Source: HGM04593 sp964423665
Lineage (GTDB): Bacteria; Bacteroidota; Bacteroidia; Bacteroidales; Bacteroidaceae
Length of the DNA: 37,590 nt
Direction: 5' to 3'
Assembly: GCA_964423665.1 (NCBI GenBank)
Contig: CAYRFX010000013.1
Location: 1-37,590, forward strand
A program made the translations under genes and the position numbers. How positions within the stretch are numbered: the stretch's first letter is position 1; every line of letters begins with the position of its first letter. The notes under the pieces are model-generated. The model made no database searches. It was not told the DNA's origin and saw only the letters and a list, made by a program, of their open reading frames with translations. This document shows positions 25,101-31,894 of the stretch, one piece after another.

Positions 25101-26374
25101 GTGATGCCCTCTTGGTTAATTGCTTCTGCCATCTTCTGTGCAACCTTGGCATATCCTTTACCATAGAGGTAGTTGCCGGTGAAGTATGCCGTGTTGGCAA
25201 CATCGTTGCTTACGAAATCGGTATAAATGTCGAGATACTCGATGTTGTCTTCTGCGCTCTCGGCTGCGTATGAGGCAAGCATTTCGTTGAACGGTGCCAC
25301 TCTGCCGGTGTTTGTAGCGGCAGTTGCTGTGGGTTGCAGGCTCATAAGGGTAATCTTAGTGTCGGGCGATAGTTCTTGAATCTTCGCAACCACGCTTTTG
25401 TAGTTGGTGAGTACTGTTTCAAGGGCAGTGCTGCCGTTTACATCGCTCACACCTGCATAGAGGAATACCTGTGCAGGGGTTTTGCCGCCGTTGAATATGG
25501 CGGTTATCATCTTGAGCATATCGGCAAGTGAGGGACCGGGATAGCCCCATGTGGTTCCGCGGTTCTTCACTTTGTTGCTCTTGAGAAGTTCGTGCCACTC
25601 GCCGCTGCAAATCATCTCGTCGCCAATGACGAGTATATCATCGTTGCTTACGGGCAGTTTGCTGAACACGGTGGCGCGCATTCCGTTGGCACCGCTTAGG
25701 CCGCCATCGACCTGTGCTTCATCGCCGTAAAGCGATGTTGCGCTCTCGTTGTCCATTACAAGGGGAGCAATCTTGTCGCACCATATCTTGTAACCTGCCG
25801 ATGTGAGGTGCAGGTAGTCGTACGAGAGGGTGTTGTTGGTAATACCCTGCATATCGTCCCACAGGTCGATATATGTGGCACCCTTTTCTTCGCACATTGT
25901 TTTAAGTGCGGTATTGGCGGCTTGTTCTGCTTCCAATGTGCGTATTCCGCTTGCGCTGGGCAGAATGCTCTGCACATACACTGTGGTTGCAGGCGATGTC
26001 TGCTTAAAGCGATCTACCATAAGTGACACGTTCTGCAATACATGCTCGGTTGTGTTTATGCCCGATGTTCCCAAGTCGTTGGTACCAAGCATAATAAACA
26101 CCTTCTTGGGCTTTCCGGCAGCAATAGCCTCGATGTTGGCAAGTCCCTCATCGGTAATTGCGCCCGAAACGCCACGGTTCACAATGTTGTGGTTGCCAAA
26201 GGCTTCCCACCATTCGTGCATATTGGTGATACTGTTACCAATAAACACAATCTGTTCCGAACTTACGGGCAACACCTTGAAGGCATCGTACCTGTGGTTA
26301 CGGAACGGGCCGTCGGCAAACGCAATGGTTGCGGCCAACATCCAGCAAAGAATTAACGATAGTCTCTTTTTCAT
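19151..26374 (-). CDS. Giant secreted SGNH esterase / GH33 sialidase multidomain protein with T9SS tail
   Basis: 2407 residues. Sec signal 1-20 (ending AFA). Approximate order: SGNH hydrolase 35-210 with Ser48 (IGNSIT), Gly68, Asn99 (GTND), Asp186 and His189; a second SGNH fold 240-425 lacking these residues; FIVAR-like helices 430-512; beta modules 515-900; LamG-like domain 925-1105; a beta module to 1245; FIVAR-like helices 1255-1320; a beta module 1325-1460; a BNR-associated N-terminal domain 1466-1620; a GH33 sialidase 1630-1975 with YRIP near 1640, Asp boxes SKDNGKTW, SHDNGLTW, SEDHGKTW and SDDDGLTW, and a Tyr/Glu pair in SAYSTLTVLEDGTIGMYLEE; helices 1985-2060; a further beta module; and a sorting tail (DIYDLQGRKVENPVKGIYII, then DGKKVLFR). 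It should release sialic acid from glycans outside the cell; the intact esterase may remove O-acetyl groups, which is inferred. Very large for a sialidase. Confidence 0.9.
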   Translation of the reverse strand: MKKRLSLILCWMLAATIAFADGPFRNHRYDAFKVLPVSSEQIVFIGNSITNMHEWWEAFGNHNIVNRGVSGAITDEGLANIEAIAAGKPKKVFIMLGTNDLGTSGINTTEHVLQNVSLMVDRFKQTSPATTVYVQSILPSASGIRTLEAEQAANTALKTMCEEKGATYIDLWDDMQGITNNTLSYDYLHLTSAGYKIWCDKIAPLVMDNESATSLYGDEAQVDGGLSGANGMRATVFSKLPVSNDDILVIGDEMICSGEWHELLKSNKVKNRGTTWGYPGPSLADMLKMITAIFNGGKTPAQVFLYAGVSDVNGSTALETVLTNYKSVVAKIQELSPDTKITLMSLQPTATAATNTGRVAPFNEMLASYAAESAEDNIEYLDIYTDFVSNDVANTAYFTGNYLYGKGYAKVAQKMAEAINQEGITAITDDEAATLYTRFTNRTALGTAIVTAASLPEGDGVGEYTTANLATVKEKIAEAYAALAASTTASDVFTTQATALSTATTELLPLINMPATSDANSTSWYQLYTPNRGTRYLSSNGAGEGVVGSEANSYARTMWKFVTREDGALDIINRNDNSYLAPTAAYNAQITTSAEQPENGWELSYSNAAGLFIVHSGTVQLNQTQAGLSYKVYNWSSGQTGTDRADAGCQYQIALYSGEPEVEPVVPTDENFQNVITDLNNLTEGWYKMRVVTGSDATMQGYITNGTNNILNANEAYRQNASNFYPLKIGAYNTDKPATAWLKVKKIGSKYLIQAISGLGILEPCTATRSLESGYTTLTMSYGGFTTVDKWSYYNPGADTEQPYVGKASSTSHKYAFAPVSEDELAAYDIYTVSISGAENATEIGSDPSVTYTGSASIGGISKVFNNGYFFFPAGTVPAASDFTIPEGLKMTVDTSGKRLVVAEPLEVEPIVTVDALTFATYPYELKKSDAAKLFATTDVTIAMEVTMPSSFSGRRAFISAGDPTQAALNTATKDNSPYFAYGHYGANVAYLASSNGGDRFTTKSASLTASAVSKVVIVVDQTNNSYKVYVDGTLHQEQTFPVLEYVLQTFNKLADNTNAKIYIGGGVTSDNSSFEVFQGKIHTVQFFDKALTTDEIASIEYPASKYFFAANTKQSDGTYIDRYLYVNGTALANAEGYELDNPNYEWSLILNGNDAYYLKNGSGKYLSYASASLKVADSEYSFQFKNDAVHTGVGAMSLYNPTSSGGGYMVMAATGASFNQTSSAINNGTWCSDYILTSVAEASTGYPTLTVAINEATNLLGRTTEGTNPGCFTAESRTALQAAIDAAIIKNETEDLTDEEVAAATTALTTAIATYEAARCEVQYSTTDAPVWYYILSAATNDYCTGKAIKKNASGPLSFGTKLLDPNMVWCFEKNDEGKVAIRNYAGGYISKSQEKDNDAAGMTEEAAYNYTITAWSGTSLGNKGFTIQSDASSNPLHAQAAGSVIVTWAAADNGASLWSFEPLTAEDIASTAQLSSTSVKLGLTATGIGNEKDPLLRINMTVTGLNGSATLQNIKGTLTNSSAVNKLYLYSVADGYEYRKDRTDATLLGEATPAADGSFDIAFTEAQTLPLGNSPYYWLVADISSTAAEGTVIDAAITSYTINDETELESAGNPEHSTTVFLTASTVEYCNTYNSRYYRIPAIATAMNGWLVAVTDKRYGSIGDLPNNIDVVARVSKDNGKTWTEPVTIAGTAALGGDYGHGDPAIVTDRITGDIIVLVTSKKGFYSGTPDDPTRLKCIISHDNGLTWDAPVDITDQIYGSGCSDEVRKNWYSMFFSSGAALQTSKGTLMCVAPVATTSDFSHSLFEAQIMRSEDHGKTWTCNAVPALTDADESKIVELNDGRLLVKSRKQGGGDIYYAISDDDGLTWTPRAQFTGVYDPGCNGDIIRLTSEGKDEGANRLLLSVPDAGSRKNVTVYMSSDEAETWPVKKSVCPGGSAYSTLTVLEDGTIGMYLEEDALEGGYQMRYLRFSLDWLTDNTDEVDSEKFNAARVKEAQALATNLPEIAADVNEGTSSVAVGEYATMYNTTSAIENALASASTSSDLQTIQDALTDYMETFSSALVLPRDGKVYRIKHIINSTTDDINKEHYIANVDGTIALPATADEDALWVCQQAADGEQRTFVSVAGNRYLGWQSADANAAHTFNVRAGTITGRLGLYSTTTEGGRYLAVTNESWSSTGTALFNKATGTVQQTNWSTDFIFEEVSEEEYAGFAASVYEGSNGNYGTLNLPFAVYMPDGVTAEGVTLSTVNNTDVLLETPIVLENNILPAGTPVLLTSSEAGSYKFTPAPSLGTNSIATGFKGTIDQTEVTENAYILAYENGAGSNIRFYRLAQNDNIINANKAYYVHNGSSQALSFSLVWSGTTGIDGITEQSTKSKDIYDLQGRKVENPVKGIYIIDGKKVLFR

Positions 26375-26538
26375 AAAATTATAGTTAGTTAGGATTAAAA
26401 TTCGGATATTTCCCTTAATATATGCAAAGAAAATAAAATTTTGGGATTTTTTGGTAAAAATGGTAAAAATATTTTTTGCTTCAGTTTTGGTGCGGTTGCA
26501 GTATTTGGGCGATTTGTCCCGGTATATGGGGTGTGCTT
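26375..26538 (-). promoter_or_regulatory. Upstream region of the giant sialidase gene
   Basis: This AT-rich stretch must hold the promoter. The best -7 candidate is TTTCTTTG on the minus strand (complement of 26425-26432), one base off TAnnTTTG, about 51 nt before the ATG; no -33 element is found. Upstream of it lies a direct repeat, GGTAAAAAT twice (26453-26461 and 26462-26470), a possible activator site. A weak core promoter would fit regulation by an activator. Confidence 0.3.
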
Positions 26539-26595
26539 AATTACAAAAAAGACCAATGGACACGCCGAGCGTGTCCATTGGTCTTTTTTGTAATT
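26539..26595. terminator. Long perfect hairpin terminator after the DUF349 gene
   Basis: A perfect 27-bp inverted repeat (26539-26565 and 26569-26595) with a 3-nt CGA loop. The core is GACCAATGGACACGC, flanked by six A on one side and six T on the other, so it works in both directions. It starts 11 nt after the DUF349 stop codon. Confidence 0.88.
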
Positions 26596-26606
26596 GAATT
26601 ATTGTT

Positions 26607-28460
26607 TTATGCTTTCTCCATCTCCTCTTCGATGAGGTGGATTTTTTGCAGAATTACCTGCGCATCGCCTTTGAGTTTCTCCATCTTTTGGCGCATAACA
26701 TCTACAAGGCTTTGTCCCTTTTTGTTAGATGTGCTCAAGAAACCGAGGTTGTTCTCATATGTGGCGATTTCGGCCTTCATATTCTCATATTGGCGAATGA
26801 GACGCTCGCGCTCGCGTTGCAGGCTGCCGGCACCCTTTGCAATATTGTTGCGGAAGTCGCTCAATTTGCGCTCGTTTGCGCTTATGTGCAGTCTCTCGTA
26901 AAGGGCGTTAATCGCTTGCTTGTACTCCTTATATATTTTATCTTTCTCCTTGAAGGGTACATGACCGGCGTTGTTCCACTGCTGAATGAGCTCGTTGAGC
27001 TGCTTGGCTTGCTCGCTCTCGCTAGCCTCGGGGCTTATTGCGTTGATGCTTTCAATGATAGCACGTTTCTGCTTCAGATTCTCCTGCTCGCTCTTGCGTT
27101 GTGATGATGTTGCAGCGTTGCGCTTTTCAAAGAATTCGTCGCAGGCTGCTACAAAGCGTTTCCACAAAGCCTCAGAGTATTTCTGTGCCACGGGCCCCAC
27201 CTCTTTCCACTCTTTCTGTAGCTTGGTGAGTTTGTCGGCGGTCTCCTTCCAATCCTCGCTGTCTTTCAAAGCCTCGGCAGTCTCGCATAGCTGTTTCTTT
27301 CTTTCGAGGTTGGCTGCGAGATTGCTTTTTACCTCTTTGTAGTAGTCGCTCTTGCGCTTGAAGAAGGTGTCGCATGCTGCACGGAAACGCTCAAAGATTT
27401 TTACGTTCATCTTCTGGGGCGCAAAACCAACTTCCTTCCATGCTGCCTGCAAGTCGAGAATCTTTTGTGTCATATCGTTCCACGCCTGGTAACCGGTGAG
27501 CGCGGCATAGTCGATATTCTCTATCTCCTCGCATAGAGAGGTTTTCTTTTCAAGATTTACGCGCTCTTGCTCTTTCTTGCCTTCAAAGTGTTCTTGGTGG
27601 CGACGGTTGATGGTGGTTGATGCGGTCTTGAAACGTGTCCAAATCTCTTCGCGCAACTCCTGTGCCACAGGACCTGTCTCGCGGAACTCGTTGTGCAACT
27701 GTTGCAACTGGCGGAATGCTCCAATGACATCTTCGGCTGTGGTTAGGGCCTCGGCAGTTTCACATATTCTGGTTTTTGTTTCAAGATTCTTCTTGAAATC
27801 GTACTCGCGGAATTCGTGGTTTATTTTAAGTACATCGTAGAACTGCTCGCCCAACAACTGGTATTGTTTCCAGAGGTCGGCAACCTTGTCTTGCGGTATG
27901 TTTCTTATCTCCTTCCAGCGCGCTTGCAAGGCTTTGAAGGCTGCAGCGTCGGGAGCTCCCTGTCCGGCTTTCTCTACCAGTTCCTGTAACTGCGCAAGCA
28001 GTGTGAGCTTTGTCTCGTAGTTGGCTTTTTGCTCCTCCTCTTGTGCCTTTAGCCATTCGTTGCGCTTGGCTTTTATCTTGTTCATGGCCTCTTTGAAGGG
28101 CTCTTCAAGAGCGTCGGGCTCGGGGATAAATACGTTCTCCTCGCCACCTTCGGCAACAAACTCCTTGCGTGCGGCATCAATCTCTGCCGTGCGCAAGCGA
28201 TAGAATTGCACTTTCAGCCCTTCTACTTCGGCTTTGCAGTTGAGTATGTCGCCCTCCTCAGCTATTGCCTTGATGCGTTCCAATATCTCCTGACGTGTTG
28301 CCGGCTTTGCACTCTCGGTGGTTTGTTCCTCCGCGGTTGTCTCTTCGGTGTTGATTTGTTCTGTAACTTGCTCGGGCATAGTGGCATTTACTGCCTGTTC
28401 AGGGGAAGTCGTAATGCTTTGCTCGTCGAGCTGTACATTCGATTTTGTTGTCTCACTCAT
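26607..28460 (-). CDS. DUF349 repeat protein
   Basis: 617 residues from the ATG at 28460. The first 60 residues are acidic and Thr/Glu-rich, without a signal peptide, so the protein is probably cytoplasmic. From about residue 65 to 560 there are several tandem helical repeats of the DUF349 type: each has a Trp-x-x-(h) core (KEWKEVGPVAQKYSEALWKRF, AAWKEVGFAPQKMNVKIFERF, KALQARWKEIRNIPQDKVADLWKQY) followed by ACDEFFEKR-like helices and a LCETAEAL-type linker. The C-terminus is a coiled coil (about 540-617). Function is unknown. It is probably monocistronic, with its own -7 box and a strong terminator. Similar arrays are widespread in Bacteroidota. Confidence 0.9.
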   Translation of the reverse strand: MSETTKSNVQLDEQSITTSPEQAVNATMPEQVTEQINTEETTAEEQTTESAKPATRQEILERIKAIAEEGDILNCKAEVEGLKVQFYRLRTAEIDAARKEFVAEGGEENVFIPEPDALEEPFKEAMNKIKAKRNEWLKAQEEEQKANYETKLTLLAQLQELVEKAGQGAPDAAAFKALQARWKEIRNIPQDKVADLWKQYQLLGEQFYDVLKINHEFREYDFKKNLETKTRICETAEALTTAEDVIGAFRQLQQLHNEFRETGPVAQELREEIWTRFKTASTTINRRHQEHFEGKKEQERVNLEKKTSLCEEIENIDYAALTGYQAWNDMTQKILDLQAAWKEVGFAPQKMNVKIFERFRAACDTFFKRKSDYYKEVKSNLAANLERKKQLCETAEALKDSEDWKETADKLTKLQKEWKEVGPVAQKYSEALWKRFVAACDEFFEKRNAATSSQRKSEQENLKQKRAIIESINAISPEASESEQAKQLNELIQQWNNAGHVPFKEKDKIYKEYKQAINALYERLHISANERKLSDFRNNIAKGAGSLQRERERLIRQYENMKAEIATYENNLGFLSTSNKKGQSLVDVMRQKMEKLKGDAQVILQKIHLIEEEMEKA

Positions 28461-28495
28461 CTGCTTAAAATTAAATGATTACTATTATATCTTTG

Positions 28496-28503
28496 CAAAT
28501 TTA
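28496..28503 (-). promoter_or_regulatory. -7 box of the DUF349 gene
   Basis: TAAATTTG on the minus strand (complement of 28496-28503) matches TAnnTTTG fully and lies 36 nt before the ATG at 28460. The -33 element is not clear. Confidence 0.45.
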
Positions 28504-28549
28504 TGCAAATAAAATTCCTATATATTGATTGTTTTTTTATTTTGCTGTT

Positions 28550-29902
28550 TCACCCCATGAGGCTGCTCAGAATCATAGAGATAATCATGTAGAATGTCAT
28601 TCCGCTGAGGTCGTTGATAATCTGTATGAACGGGCCCGTTGCCACTGCCGGGTTTATGTCTATGCGTTCAAGGAGCAGTGGAATGAATGTTCCGAACCCG
28701 GACGCAAAGAGTATTACCACAAAGAGGCTCAATGGCACAGAAAGGGTAACTATATCCACTGCACCGTATAGGAAGAAATTATAGACATATACCATGAGAG
28801 ACAGAATGGTTGCGTTGATGAGCGCAACAACCATCTCCTTGGCAATGTGGCGGAAGATGTGGTGCGAGTCTAACGAGTTGTTGGCAAGTCCCTGCACCAC
28901 GATTGCCGATGATTGGGTGCCCACGTTTCCTCCCATTCCCGCAAGCAGGGGAATGAACAATGCCATCTCGGGGTGTGCGCCCAGAGTGGTGTCGAAACAG
29001 TTGAGCAACATTGAAGAACCGATACCACCGAGCATTCCCACAAGCAACCACGGAAGGCGTGCACTTGTTTGCTTGAACACGGTGTCGTCGCTCTCAATAT
29101 CCTGTGTAAGACCGGCGGTGAGCTGTTGGTCGTGCTCGGTCTGTTCGCGTACCTCGTCCATGACGTCATCGACGGTAATCTGTCCCACGAGGCGGTTAAT
29201 CTTATCGACAACGGGGATAGCCACAAGGTTATACTTTTCAATGAGCATTGTAACCTCGTCGATTGGGGTGTCAACATCAACGCTCACCACCTTGGTGCTC
29301 ATAACGTGTTTCACCTTTGACACCGATGGGCTTGTTACCATCTTTTTCAATGGGAAGAGACCACAGAGGCGTTCATCGTCATCTACTACATATATATAAT
29401 AGATTTCGTCCATGTCCTCGGCTTGGCTGCGCATCTCTTTCAAGCACTCGGGCATACTCCAATTTTCGTTTACCACAACCATCTCGGTACTCATGAGACC
29501 ACCGGCGGTGTCTTCGTCATATTGGAGCAGATCTACAATGTCGCCTGCTTGCTCAATGTCTTTGATGTGTGAGAGGACCTCCTCCTGTTTCTCCTCGTCC
29601 ATGTCGCGGATAATCTCCACGGCATCGTCGGTGTCCATGTAGTTTACGAAACGCTTGGCAATGGCTTCGGAGGGGAGCTCTTCGAGCAGTTCGTTACGCA
29701 GGTCCTCGTCCATCTCGGTGAGGGCGTCGGCTGCTCGTTCGTTGTCGAGCTGGCGGTAGAGGAAACGTGCCTCCTCGATGCTCAGTTCGATACACAGCTC
29801 TGCAATGTCGGCAGGGTGCAACTTGGAGATGCTCTCTTGCAAAAGGACGGAGTCTTTCTGCTCAATGAGCTCTTTTATGTAATTGATAAACTCTTTTGTC
29901 AT
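28550..29902 (-). CDS. mgtE: Magnesium transporter MgtE
   Basis: 450 residues from the ATG at 29902. Domain order is that of MgtE: an acidic, superhelical N domain (about 1-130, with repeated DLRNELLEELPSE-type helices), a CBS pair (about 135-255, with DEIYYIYVVDDDERLCGLFPL and VVDKINRLVGQITVDDVMDE), a connecting helix, and a five-helix membrane domain (about 280-450) carrying the family motif GGNVGTQSSA. MgtE homodimers are Mg2+-gated channels of the inner membrane; the N and CBS domains close the pore when cytosolic Mg2+ is high. It starts 16 nt after the rsmA stop, so it is probably the second gene of an rsmA-mgtE unit. Complete, with nothing missing. Confidence 0.96.
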   Translation of the reverse strand: MTKEFINYIKELIEQKDSVLLQESISKLHPADIAELCIELSIEEARFLYRQLDNERAADALTEMDEDLRNELLEELPSEAIAKRFVNYMDTDDAVEIIRDMDEEKQEEVLSHIKDIEQAGDIVDLLQYDEDTAGGLMSTEMVVVNENWSMPECLKEMRSQAEDMDEIYYIYVVDDDERLCGLFPLKKMVTSPSVSKVKHVMSTKVVSVDVDTPIDEVTMLIEKYNLVAIPVVDKINRLVGQITVDDVMDEVREQTEHDQQLTAGLTQDIESDDTVFKQTSARLPWLLVGMLGGIGSSMLLNCFDTTLGAHPEMALFIPLLAGMGGNVGTQSSAIVVQGLANNSLDSHHIFRHIAKEMVVALINATILSLMVYVYNFFLYGAVDIVTLSVPLSLFVVILFASGFGTFIPLLLERIDINPAVATGPFIQIINDLSGMTFYMIISMILSSLMG

Positions 29903-29918
29903 TTTTATCTTCTCCTCG

Positions 29919-30704
29919 TTATGCTAATTCGCGTTCAACCTGTTGTGTCAGCCCGATAAACTCTTCTATGGAGAGTTGCTCGGGGCGTTTGTCGAGTATG
30001 GGGTCGGCAAGCAACGGCGACTCCTTGCCCACTATCTGCTGTATGGAGTTACGCAGTTTTTTCCTGCGTTGGTTAAATGTACCTTTTACAATTTTTTTCA
30101 ACAAGACCTCGTCGCAGGGAAGGGTGGTGCGGCTGTTGCGTTTCATAAGCACTACTGCGCTTTTTACCTTGGGCGGGGGTGAAAATACATTTTCATTTAC
30201 GGTGAAGAGATACTCTACATCGTACCATAATTGTATGAGTATGCTTAAAATACCGTATGCTTTTGTGCCCGGGCGTGCTGCAAGTCTCTCGCCCACCTCT
30301 TTCTGTATCATGCCGCTGCAATAGGGTATGTGCTCTTTGTTGTCGAGCATCTTGAAAAAGATTTGGCTGGATATGTTATAAGGGTAGTTGCCTATGAGCA
30401 TGAATTGCTCGCCACCGAAAATGCGGTCGAGGTGCATCTTTAGAAAATCATCGGGTATGATATTCTCCTCGCCCAGCTGCGGGAGGTTCTTGCAAAGGTA
30501 GCTCACCGACTCCTCGTCAATCTCCACCACTTTCACGGGGCGTTCCTTCTCCAGCAGGAATTGTGTGAGAACTCCCATTCCGGGACCCACCTCAAGCACC
30601 GGCATCCCGGGGCATACATCTACCGTGTCGGCAATGTCGCGTGCTATCTGCAAATCGATAAGGAAATGTTGCCCGAGGCGTTTTTTTGCTGTTACTGCTT
30701 TCAT
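29919..30704 (-). CDS. rsmA: 16S rRNA (adenine1518/1519-N6)-dimethyltransferase RsmA (KsgA)
   Basis: 261 residues from the ATG at 30704. Family motifs are complete: KKRLGQHFL (7-15), SAM-binding motif VLEVGPGMGVLT (36-47), the acidic end of strand 2 in VVEIDEES (59-66), DDFLKM (85-90), and the target-base motif NYPYN (106-110). A helical C-terminal domain has FNQRRKKLRNS. RsmA dimethylates two adjacent adenines in the 3'-terminal helix of 16S rRNA late in 30S subunit assembly. It leads the rsmA-mgtE pair. No convincing -7 box was found upstream, although a divergent plus-strand promoter is clear at 30775. Confidence 0.97.
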   Translation of the reverse strand: MKAVTAKKRLGQHFLIDLQIARDIADTVDVCPGMPVLEVGPGMGVLTQFLLEKERPVKVVEIDEESVSYLCKNLPQLGEENIIPDDFLKMHLDRIFGGEQFMLIGNYPYNISSQIFFKMLDNKEHIPYCSGMIQKEVGERLAARPGTKAYGILSILIQLWYDVEYLFTVNENVFSPPPKVKSAVVLMKRNSRTTLPCDEVLLKKIVKGTFNQRRKKLRNSIQQIVGKESPLLADPILDKRPEQLSIEEFIGLTQQVERELA

Positions 30705-30751
30705 GTTGCGGCTTGCTACTCTGTTATTTTTAATTAAAAAATTGCAAAAAA

Positions 30752-30782
30752 GAGGTGTTTCATTAAGATATTGCTATATTTG
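30752..30782 (+). promoter_or_regulatory. Promoter of the flippase-like / pepD unit
   Basis: TTG at 30752-30754 and TATATTTG at 30775-30782 are separated by 20 nt, a close match to the Bacteroidota -33/-7 pattern. Transcription would start near 30789, giving a leader of about 110 nt before the GTG at 30901. No clear structure was noticed in that leader. Confidence 0.6.
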
Positions 30783-30900
30783 CAAATAAATGCCTGCGTA
30801 TTTTGCAATTCATCATCACTTGTGAAACAACTTTTGTTGGTTGTGGGTTGCTCCATTAGATGCAAAGGTAAATAAAAGTATCAATTTTTGTTTCAAACTT

Positions 30901-31890
30901 GTGAAAAAGATTTTGAATAATATTATAAAAAGTGTGTTACCACTGCTCTTGGGCGTGGTAATCCTTTATTGGATATATGCCGAATTTGACTTTTCACAGG
31001 TTGGTGTGGCACTGAAGGAGATGAACCTCCTGTGGTTTGCGTTGTCGCTTGTTTTTGGGGTGTTCAGCCATGTACTGCGTGGTTGGCGATGGGTGTTGGC
31101 TCTTGCTCCAATGGGTTATTACCCGCGACGCGATAATTGTGTGTATTCCATATTTATTGCTTATGCCGCCAACCTCTTGTTGCCCCGTGTGGGGGAGGTG
31201 TCGCGGTGCGTGGTGCTCGACCGTTACGATTCAGTCCCATTTGCGCAGTCGCTTGGCACGGTGGTGACGGAGCGGTTAATAGACACCGTTATGGTGCTGC
31301 TTATAACAATTACAGCCGTTTCGTTGCAGTGGAATGTGTTTTGCGCATTTATAGCAGAGACCGGGGGTGGTGTGCTGGCTTTTGATGCAGTGTCGGCAAT
31401 GGGCGGGCCTGTTGTTTTTGCACTTTCGGCAGTAGCTGTGGCTGTGTTGCTCTTTTTGCTTGTGCGCAAGATGTCTTTGTGGTCGAGGATAAAGTCTTTC
31501 TTCAATAACTTTATAGAAGGCATGTGCTCCATTGCGAAGATGAAACATAGTTGGCTTTTTCTTGTGGAGACCGTGGGGATATGGTTCTGCTATTTTATGC
31601 AGTTTTATCTCTGTTTCTTCTGTTTTGATTTTTCCAGCGAATTGTCCCTTGCTGCCGGCTTGTTGCTTTTTATGGCAGGTAGCGTGGCTGTGGTTGTTCC
31701 TACACCGAACGGTGCGGGGCCGTGGCATTTTGCTGTAATAAGCATAATGGTTATTTATGGTCTCTCCACAACAGATGCATCGCTTTTTGCGTTAATAGTT
31801 CATTCGTCGCAGACGCTGCTGGTTGCTCTTTTGGGGCTTGTGGCTCTTGTGATGTTACCTTTGAGTAATCGTATAACAACTAAAAAATAG
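30901..31890 (+). CDS. Lysylphosphatidylglycerol synthase-type flippase-like membrane protein
   Basis: 329 residues from a GTG at 30901. The frame is open further upstream, but without an ATG, and GTG gives the usual family opening KKILNNIIKSVLPLLLGVVILYWIY. About eight hydrophobic segments follow. Family features: NLLWFALSLVFGVFSHVLRGWRW, FIAYAANLLLPRVGEVSRC (about 78-96), TVVTERLIDTVMVLL, and near the end a VVPTPNGAGPWHF motif. This is the membrane (flippase) domain of MprF-like proteins without the catalytic lysyl-transferase part (LPG_synthase_TM / UPF0104). In the inner membrane it may move a lipid across the bilayer; the substrate is unknown. pepD starts 4 nt after its stop, so the two share an mRNA. 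Confidence 0.87.
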   Translation: MKKILNNIIKSVLPLLLGVVILYWIYAEFDFSQVGVALKEMNLLWFALSLVFGVFSHVLRGWRWVLALAPMGYYPRRDNCVYSIFIAYAANLLLPRVGEVSRCVVLDRYDSVPFAQSLGTVVTERLIDTVMVLLITITAVSLQWNVFCAFIAETGGGVLAFDAVSAMGGPVVFALSAVAVAVLLFLLVRKMSLWSRIKSFFNNFIEGMCSIAKMKHSWLFLVETVGIWFCYFMQFYLCFFCFDFSSELSLAAGLLLFMAGSVAVVVPTPNGAGPWHFAVISIMVIYGLSTTDASLFALIVHSSQTLLVALLGLVALVMLPLSNRITTKK

Positions 31891-31894
31891 ATTT

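Noticed and set aside
26453..26470. CRISPR-like direct repeats
   Set aside because: There are only two adjacent 9-bp units with no spacers and no cas genes. No CRISPR array was seen anywhere in the window.
30841..30900. Upstream TTG start for the flippase-like protein
   Set aside because: The extra 20 residues are not family-like, while GTG at 30901 gives the usual opening.
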